The notes under the pieces are model-generated. The model was not told the DNA's origin. It saw only the letters and a program-made list of their open reading frames with translations, and made no database searches. A DNA stretch of 64,000 nucleotides from Smallanthus sonchifolius (taxonomy: Eukaryota; Streptophyta; Magnoliopsida; Asterales; Asteraceae): assembly GCA_023525975.1 (NCBI GenBank), contig CM042034.1:6517501-6581500 (forward strand), given 5' to 3'. Positions within the stretch are counted from its first letter, which is position 1. Each line of letters opens with the position of its first letter. The translations under genes and the position numbers were made by a program. Of this stretch, positions 57,106 to 64,000 are shown piece after piece.

Positions 57106-57599
57106 GAGTCATTCCTTCCACAGGCATCAGTTTCTGCGACCATCCACATACTCGATGCCCTACTGTCAATCGCAGGTTGCAACCCTTGTCAAAAATTGAA
57201 TTCCAAAAATCTCAGTTTCTAAAATCGAATTCCAGAGATTTCTCAGGTTCAGCCTTGTTGATTCTTGAAATCACAAATTCCTGCTTCGAAATGTTGAAAT
57301 TGCAGGTTACGACAAATCTATTTATTAATTTACGTCTTTAGTTGTTGATTTCATAACATCTATTTGTTAATTTGCTATTGACTTATTAGTGATTACAAAG
57401 TAAAACGTCATTGTTAACAAATATTTGTTAAGGCTGTTGAGTCATGTAAAATGTGTTTACATTGCTATGAATCCCCTATATGCTTGGTGAATACACACTA
57501 GCTGAGCAAATAGAAAGAATGAAAAAGCTTGTTATGAGAATTTGACGTTGCTCATTGGCTATAAGGTAGTTGAATGAATTTGTGGTTAGCTAAATAAAT

Positions 57600-58101
57600 G
57601 AACTTATTGTTGGTCGTCGACCATGATTATCTCGGCTGGGGTTCTCCTGACTTCCTCAGTTTCCCCCGAATGGGCTTTTCCTTCAGAGGGGATTCCAAAT
57701 TCAACTTGGTTCGTACATCTCCCTCCGGTCTAGTTCTTCTATCTGGGCTCTCAGCTTCTCATGATTTCTTTTGACACGGGGTTATGGAGAGAGCTTCTCT
57801 ATCATGAGCATGTGTATCTTACTCCTCCATCTCATCGATATCTTCCATGATGGGGGCATCATCCATCGTCATTCTTGACAAATACGGGTTAGAGCCACCA
57901 CCAGCCTCTGTATTTCGTGACGCGGGGGTGGATGTATTTGCCATTGGTTCTAGAGGAAGAGGAGGTATTCCCTTCCTTGGTCCTTCGTCTAGTGACTCAC
58001 TCCCTCTGGTGCTCGCCATCCGGTAATTTTATTCTGAAAGTCCGGTTATGTAGGAGTTCTTCAAGCTTTGTTTGGACACAAGGTCCCACGGATGGCGCTA
58101 A
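57600..58101 (-). mobile_element. Tat-type gypsy remnant: leader and Gag start
   Basis: On the minus strand, GCGCCATCCGTGGGACC (about 58097-58081) follows an LTR end at 58102, which is the primer-site context of Tat-lineage elements. A 66-codon frame (58019-57819, MASTRGSESLDEGPRKG...) then begins, like the disordered N-terminus of Tat Gag proteins, and soon ends at a stop. The rest to 57600 is decayed. The clade is inferred from the leader motif only. Confidence 0.55.
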
Positions 58102-58880
58102 TGTAGCATCCAATCTCCGCACGGGTAAGTGATGGACAGAGGATGTTATTCTATAGTGTCACTGGAAGACTTCTTACAACAAAGACAACTGTTAGCCTCA
58201 CCGCAGGGAACCCCAGGAGGTGTCTCTGCGACCAACCTCCGACGTAATAATCGAATCGGACGGGAAACAATCGAAAAAGTGGACTCTTGAACTTGAAAGA
58301 CTTAAGCATAAAAAGTAATTAAGCAGAGGGAGGGAGTTTTTCTTACTTGTTTACCTATTCTTCACGATCCCATATATTCGCTTGCTCCCTTTTTCTTTTT
58401 GGCGGGAATCTTCCCATCAAGCATTGAATGCTTTCACTCTTTGACGACGATTGATGTGTATGAAATGCATATAAAAATATTAAGAACTTACACAGTAGTT
58501 TAAAAGAGAAATATCCAAGACTTAACCACACACACAACAAGTGTGTCAGTACGTATGTAGCAAGTTTAGGCAAGTCCGGACATCAATCCGTGGGCACATA
58601 TGACGGCCCTCGATAGTAAACCTCTATCGGGTCCAAGCCTAATGATATGATCAAGATGTAATTAACTAGAAACCTAAAAACATGAACTTAATGCAAATGA
58701 CTCAAAGACTCAAAACTAAATGACTCTAAACAATGACAATACAACAAGAAAGCAAACTAACAAAGACCGGAAAACTCGGGTAAGAAAACAAAGAACTAGA
58801 ACAACTACTTAGGCAGGAATCCTAACCTATACACTAGGTTAGAAAAGATCGGCGAGAAAAACATGCCGAGCTGAAATTAT
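58102..58880 (-). mobile_element. LTR belonging to the Tat-type remnant (far border unknown)
   Basis: Begins on the plus strand with TGTAGCATCC (minus strand ...GGATGCTACA). It contains GC-rich blocks (CTCACCGCAGGGAACCCCAG) and a CCCTCGATAG...CTATCGGGTCC inverted pair near 58595-58635. I could not find the other end or a duplication; 58880 is an estimate. Confidence 0.4.
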
Positions 58881-58959
58881 TAACACGTATTTTTTATTTA
58901 TTTATATAAAATAAAATAAAATAAAGCCCAAGTTGTAATCTAAGCAGGCCGTGTGCGTG

Positions 58960-59979
58960 CGTTACGGGTCGTCCCATATCATATCATTGCTTGCATTCAT
59001 CCACCGTTTCTCTCTCTTTTCATCTTTAATTTCATCTTTATCACCTTTAAATTCAAATCCATATCTCCATTTTACGCTTTTGTCAGATCTCTTCACCCTT
59101 CTCTACATCTCCGGGTAATCTTTCTATCACATCACACACACAGAGTATGCACATGTTTGCTTACATACAAGTTTCGAATCTTAGGGTTTTTGGTCATCAG
59201 TTAATCCGATTATGTATGAAGTTGAATAGATTGGCCTGTTTGAAACTAGTTGCAAGTTGTATTGATTGATATACTTATATGATATGGGTTTAGGTTGGAT
59301 TATAGATGAATTGTATAGATTTTTTTGCAATATTTATGTTGTAGAAATTTGTTAATTTTTGATGGTTTGTGAGTTTATACTTAACATTCATATGTTTATA
59401 GCATCTATAAGATAGTTATTAAGATGTAATTGGTATCAACTTGATGAAAGTATAGCTTGGTTTTAATAAAGCTCGAGTGAGGCGCACGGGAGGCTATTGG
59501 GAAAACGCCTTAGGGATTTGAGGCGGTGCTTTATGCACATTTGGCTCAAAATTAGGGTATGTAGGAGGCTGATATGTAAAAATAACCAAAGGGATGAAGA
59601 GATTATGAATGGTTTACTTGATAAAAGAAATGAGACAAATGCAACTTTTGGTTGTGCTAAGTTGGTTGTGCTAAGGGATGAAGAGCACTGCTAACTACTA
59701 AAGCTTATTTGATTGTAAATGGAGGAACGCCTTGCGTACGTGAAGCTCTCACCTCACTCATCGAGCCTCAGTTTTTGGGACCTAAACGCCTCAGTGCGCC
59801 TCACGCTTTTTAAAACTTAGAAGTATAGCGAGAGATTTGAAAAATAGGGGAGGATAATATGTGGCTTAGGCAGACTAGATTATGTAACTACAAAGTTATG
59901 ATATTGGTTAAGTATATCATTTCCTGTCCTCATTAGTTTATATTTTGATTTGATGATCCAATCTTGGTCTGTTTTTCAG
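58960..59979 (+). promoter_or_regulatory. Probable first 5' UTR exon and leader intron of NOT2
   Basis: A pyrimidine-rich stretch (TTTCTCTCTCTTTTCATC, about 59008-59110) ends in ATCTCCGG/GTAATC, a plausible donor at 59114. A matching acceptor TTTTTCAG/ATAATAGG occurs at 59979/59980, 121 bases before the ATG. A long 5' leader intron is common in plant housekeeping genes. The transcription start is not visible; the exon start is a guess. Confidence 0.5.
59457..59820. mobile_element. Mutator-like MITE in the 5' UTR intron of NOT2
   Basis: The flanks carry a perfect 9-bp duplication AAGTATAGC (59448-59456 and 59821-59829). The ends TTGGTTTTAATAAAGC...GTGAGGCGCAC and (reversed) CTAAGTTTTAAAAAGCGTGAGGCGCAC are inverted copies. 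It is 364 bp and non-coding; the 65-codon frame inside is chance. Confidence 0.85.
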
Positions 59980-60100
59980 ATAATAGGCTATTAAGGCGCA
60001 ACGAAGAGCTTAAAAAGCAATTTTTTAAGAAAACCATCTTGAAGAAGAAAGGCAATTCGATAAGGAATACTTCTCTGCATGAATGTTTGACATTTTCTCA

Positions 60101-63100
60101 ATGTCAGGATTGCTTAATAATGTACTGCGCCTTCCTTATCTAAATCTTGCAAAAGTGTTTATATAAATGTTATTAATAAAGAGAAAGCAATTATAATATA
60201 ATTAGTTAGTTAATGCTAGCTGTTTAGAAGGTTAAAATGGAGAATCATATACATTCATATAATTCGTTCAGCTCGCGTTTCAAACACTTGAACCATTATA
60301 TGCTCTTAATTTTGTTTGTTATTATTCAATCATAACTTGTCATGTTATTCGAATATTAAACGTTTGTTTTTCAGTCATCTCTAAACAGATCAGCTTCAAA
60401 TCTTCAAGATAGTATATCCGCGCAGCCATTTTCTACATCTTTCTCTGCTCAATCTGGTGCAGCTTCCCCTGTTTTTCAACACAGTGGTTAGTGCTCTTCA
60501 CTGATTGTTATAATTATTACAATGTTTCATTCTATTAAATTCGTTTAATGTGAATAATTTTCTATGCAGGATCTATTCAAGGGCTACATAATATTCATGG
60601 TAGTTTTAGTGTACCCAACATTTCAAGAAACTCAACAATGGCTAATATCCCTTCAAGTGGCCATCAACAACCAAGCGGAAATCTTACTAGCGGTCGGTTT
60701 ACATCAAATATCCCCGGGACTCTTTCTCAGGTACGTGATTATTTCTGCATTTCTCAAAATATCTTTTGATATATTTGCATTTTAAGGCTTATTTTTCTGC
60801 AATTTCTTATTTTGAAGATATCTCATGGGAGTTCACATGGTCATCCGGGGCTAGCTACTAGAGGCGGGTCAGGTGGCATGGGTGTTGTTGGAAACCCAGG
60901 GTTTAGTAGCGGTTCAAATCCAGTTGCGGGTTCAATTCCTGGAATTCTTCCCACCTCAGCAACAATTGGCAACCGCATAAATACGGGTGGCGTGTCTCCT
61001 GTTTTAGGAAGCCCACGAATTGCCAGCTCAGCAGGAAATATTATCGCTGGCGGTAATGTTGGCAGAAGCTTAAATACAGGAGGCGGGCTGTCCATACCGG
61101 GCCTCTCCTCCCGTTTAAGTTTGAACACTAATAGTGGGCCTGGAAATTTAGGCACGCAGGGATCAAATAGATTAATGGGTGGCATGCTTCAACAAGGTAC
61201 ATTGGTTTAGTATGGTGTTGACCTATATATTTCATATTTGAGGGACTAATCTTGTTGACTTATAAATTTAATTTTTTTAAATATTTTGCAGCTTCTCCAC
61301 AGGTGATGTCTATGTTAGGAAATTCTTATCATTCAGGGGGTCCACTTTCTCTAAATCATGTTAACTCGATGGGAATGATGAATGATCTGAACAATAATGA
61401 TGGCTCACCATTTGATATAAATGATTTTCCTCAGCTTAGTAGTCTGCCTAGTTCTTCCGGTGGGGCACAAGGACAAATAGGTGAATATAATGTTAAATTA
61501 TCGTTGCATCTTGGATTTTTTATGCTATTTATGTTTTTTTATTAAACCAGAAAGTTTCAGGTTCTTTAAGAAAACAAGGGCTTGGTGTTAGTCCCATTGT
61601 ACAACAAAATCAAGAATTTAGCATCCAGAATGAAGATTTTCCCGCTCTACCAGGATTTAAAGGTTTTGTAACACTATTATTTAATGCATTTATATTGGTT
61701 AGTTATGCAACTAAAAATTAAAAAGTGTTTGCGGTTGTGGGTCTGCCACCCCTACCCCTATTGGTGTGAATTTTTGACACGACACGAAGCTAACACGAAA
61801 TTTGTGGGTTTGGGTTTATTTTAAACGTGTTTGGGTTTGTTTCAGTTTTAACCCACAGACACGTTTTGCGTAACAGGTCATGTTCGTGTCAACCTGATGG
61901 GTTCACGTGTTGACCCGTTTAACCCATTTATTTTTATGTATATTTTTTAAAATGTGTTTTATGTAATAAGTTGAACTATTCAGGTAGTTTTTATGCTAAA
62001 GTTGAAAGGTTCAAATACAGATTGGCATAGTTTAAACCTAATTGCTTAAAAAAATAAAAGAAAAAATAAATGTAAATTTGTAAATTTAAAGTATTAATAT
62101 GTAAAAGAAATTAAATAAATTTTTTTTCTTCGGGTTAAACAGGTTGTGCTCGTGTCAACCCGCGAATACACGACATGTTTAGCTGGCCTACCAACCCCAC
62201 ATCATTAACTATATTTAGATTTTCTATAGGTGGGAACGCTGATTATGCAATGGATTTGCACCCGAAGGAACAACTTCACGATAATAGTGCTTCAATGATG
62301 CAATCTCCACATTTCTCTGTGAGTTATAAGCTTATGCTTATGAGGGTATTTTGGTCTTTTCAACTCCGTATCCTAATCTCCATGGTTGATTAAATGCAGA
62401 TTGGAAGGTCTTCAGGATTCAATTTGGGAGCAACGTTTTCATCACATCGTCCACATCAGCAAAGCAGCAATCAAGATCTACACCACTTGCATGGTTCAGA
62501 TATGTTCCAAGGATCACATTCATCATATAACTCACAAGTAATTTTGATTGACATTAATCATATTGTTTCTGGTATGCTGATAAATTATAATAATAGTTTT
62601 TAAAAAAAATTTCTTTAGGCCAGTGGACCACCTGGTGTAGGTTCAAGACCTTTAAATTCCCAAAACACAATTTCTGGAATCGGTTCGTTTGACCAACTTA
62701 TCCAGAATTATCCACAACAGAACCAATCTCTATCTCAATTTCGCCTGCAGCAGTTATCTGGTGTTGGTCAACCGTACAGGGATCAGGGCATAAAGTCAAT
62801 GCATGCTGGTCAAAGTCAAACCGCTCCAGATCGATTCGGTCTTCTTGGTTTATTAAGTGTAATCAGAATGAGTGACCCTGATTTAACGTCAATTGCACTC
62901 GGGATCGATTTAACAACACTTGGATTAAATTTAAATTCAGCTGAAAATCTCTACAGGACATTTGGTTCTCCATGGTCAGATGAGCCTGTCAAAGGAGATC
63001 CAGATTTCAGTGTTCCTCGGTGTTATTATTCTAAACAAGCACCTGCTTTGAATGTGAGCAGTTATATTACTGTTTGCAATTAATTTCATAATCCTTTATT

Positions 63101-63916
63101 TTGTTGCTTTATTATCTTTTGGAATTGTTGCAGCAACGATATTTTTCTAAACTTCAGTTGAACACGCTGTTCTATATCTTTTACAGGTAGTTTTCAAAAT
63201 TTTAGTCCCTTTTTTCGCTTTCTCCAACTTTAATGTTTGTTTTACTAGCAAGTATTAATAGTTTTATGATATATGCAGTATGCCTAAAGATGAAGCCCAA
63301 TTATATGCTGCAAGTGAACTGTAAGTTATCCCATTACATGTGACGTCTGCTTTTAAAATGGACGGATGGGGTAAAGGGTTTGGGTCGGATTACCCTGATT
63401 TTTATGTTAAATTTCTGATAAAATAATTGTTGTCAATGATGACTGTTGTTTGCAGGTATAACAGAGGTTGGTTTTATCACCGAGAGCACCGCTTGTGGTT
63501 TATGAGACCTCCAAACATGGAGCCTCTTGTGAAGACAAATACATATGAGAGAGGATCTTATGTTTGTTTTGACCCAAACACATGGGAAACAATACGCAAG
63601 GTTGACTTTTTAGCCCTTTCTGTTAATCCATTCTTATTAAAGGTGGGGGGTTAGTTGGGCTCAGTAATGGGTCAAAACGTATTCGGGTCAGAAAATGCCT
63701 TTTTTAGTACAGTCTAAACTGGATGGGTGGGGTTGACCCGTAAACATTTTTTTGTCCATTTTTAGAACTTTTGACCCGTTCCCTTTTATCAAGTTGACCT
63801 ATGGAACATTTTTATTTTCAAAATTCAACAATAACTTGACCAAAATCTGGGTGCAGGATAATTTTGTTATGTACTATGAGATGTTGGATAAAAGACCAGC
63901 TCTACCTCAACATTGA
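60101..63916 (+). CDS. NOT2: CCR4-NOT complex subunit 2 (NOT2/VIP2 family, 641 aa)
   Basis: Thirteen coding exons fit frame and splice sites: 60101-60121, 60375-60486, 60570-60730, 60818-61196, 61292-61480, 61561-61662, 62230-62318, 62400-62537, 62619-63053, 63134-63186, 63279-63320, 63456-63600 and 63857-63916. The start ATG opens MSGLLNN; a 5' UTR exon portion (from about 59980) precedes it, and an upstream 5' UTR exon probably ends at 59114. The N-terminal ~400 residues are Gly/Ser/Asn-rich, with the plant motif SLRKQGLGVSPIVQQNQEFS and NEDFPALPGFKGG. The C-terminal NOT2/3/5 domain (about 490-641) contains GLLSVIRMSDPDLTSIALGIDL, LNSAENLYRTFGSPW, FYSMPKDEAQLYAASELYNR and RGSYVCFDPNTWETIRK. 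NOT2 joins NOT1 and NOT3 in the deadenylase complex that shortens mRNA tails, and in plants also promotes transcription and miRNA production. No lesion seen. Confidence 0.95.
61765..62190. repeat. Intronic repeat with ACACGAC / GTGTCAACC motifs in NOT2
   Basis: Within the intron between 61662 and 62230, GACACGACACGAAGC near the left and CGTGTCAACCCGCGAATACACGAC near the right frame an AT-rich middle, with AACCCG/CGGGTT and GTGTC motifs repeated. It looks like a hAT-type MITE, but termini and duplication could not be fixed. It leaves the splice sites intact. Confidence 0.5.
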
Positions 63917-64000
63917 CAACCGTTTGAATTTCACATGTAAAGTCTGTTTTGTATCTCAGCGAGTATGCTTAGTCAGGTTGCGTTTCTAGATTTAGTTTCG

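Overview
This window is plant nuclear DNA. The evidence is GT-AG introns, a gene for the CCR4-NOT subunit NOT2, a CCT-domain gene and a malectin-LRR receptor-like gene, together with a dense population of plant transposon families: Ty3/gypsy of Tekay/Del, Athila and Tat type, hAT, CACTA, Mutator-like, LINE and SINE. Low G+C and the element mix suggest a eudicot with a repeat-rich genome. Asteraceae is my guess, but nothing here proves it. There are no organelle or bacterial genes, CRISPR arrays, rRNA or tRNA genes that I can support.

Layout. 1-2.0 kb: the 5' end of a decayed Athila-type gypsy element on the minus strand. 3.5-8.9 kb: a SINE, a CACTA end, a Mutator-like element and a fragment of a UDP-glucuronate 4-epimerase gene. 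10.3-10.7 kb: a LINE 3' end. 11.8-14.0 kb: a complete three-exon CCT gene with a hAT MITE in intron 2. 17.1-19.4 kb: a CACTA MITE and a Pack-MULE carrying a kinesin fragment. 20.1-26.9 kb: two near-identical hAT transposons, each with perfect 8-bp target duplications and each with a broken transposase. 27.1-29.1 kb: a SINE and an LTR remnant carrying a hAT MITE. 29.8-41.3 kb: a young, intact Tekay-like retrotransposon inserted inside a hAT MITE. 42-43.2 kb: two small inverted-repeat elements and a dispersed repeat. 43.5-44.4 kb: a frameshifted GH18 chitinase-like gene (minus). 48.2-49.0 kb: a hAT MITE. 49.8-53.3 kb: a nine-exon RLP4-like gene (malectin-LRR-TM, no kinase). 53.6-56.8 kb: a non-autonomous LTR element with an odd 5' LTR. 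57.6-58.9 kb: a Tat-like remnant. 59-63.9 kb: the NOT2 gene, with a MULE MITE in its 5' UTR intron.

The genes do not form a pathway; each stands alone, as is usual in plants. The structural highlights are in the transposons. The Tekay-like LTR is built from three successive arrays of hairpin-forming repeats, one with C(TTCG)G loops and compensatory stem changes. Its 5' LTR alone carries a 1,340-bp tandem duplication of that block. The 53.6-kb element has an inverted duplication limited to its 5' LTR. The Pack-MULE carries a kinesin-8-like P-loop exon inside long inverted repeats with a perfect 9-bp target duplication. All exon borders were assigned by eye from splice signals, reading frame and family resemblance; no search or alignment program was run.
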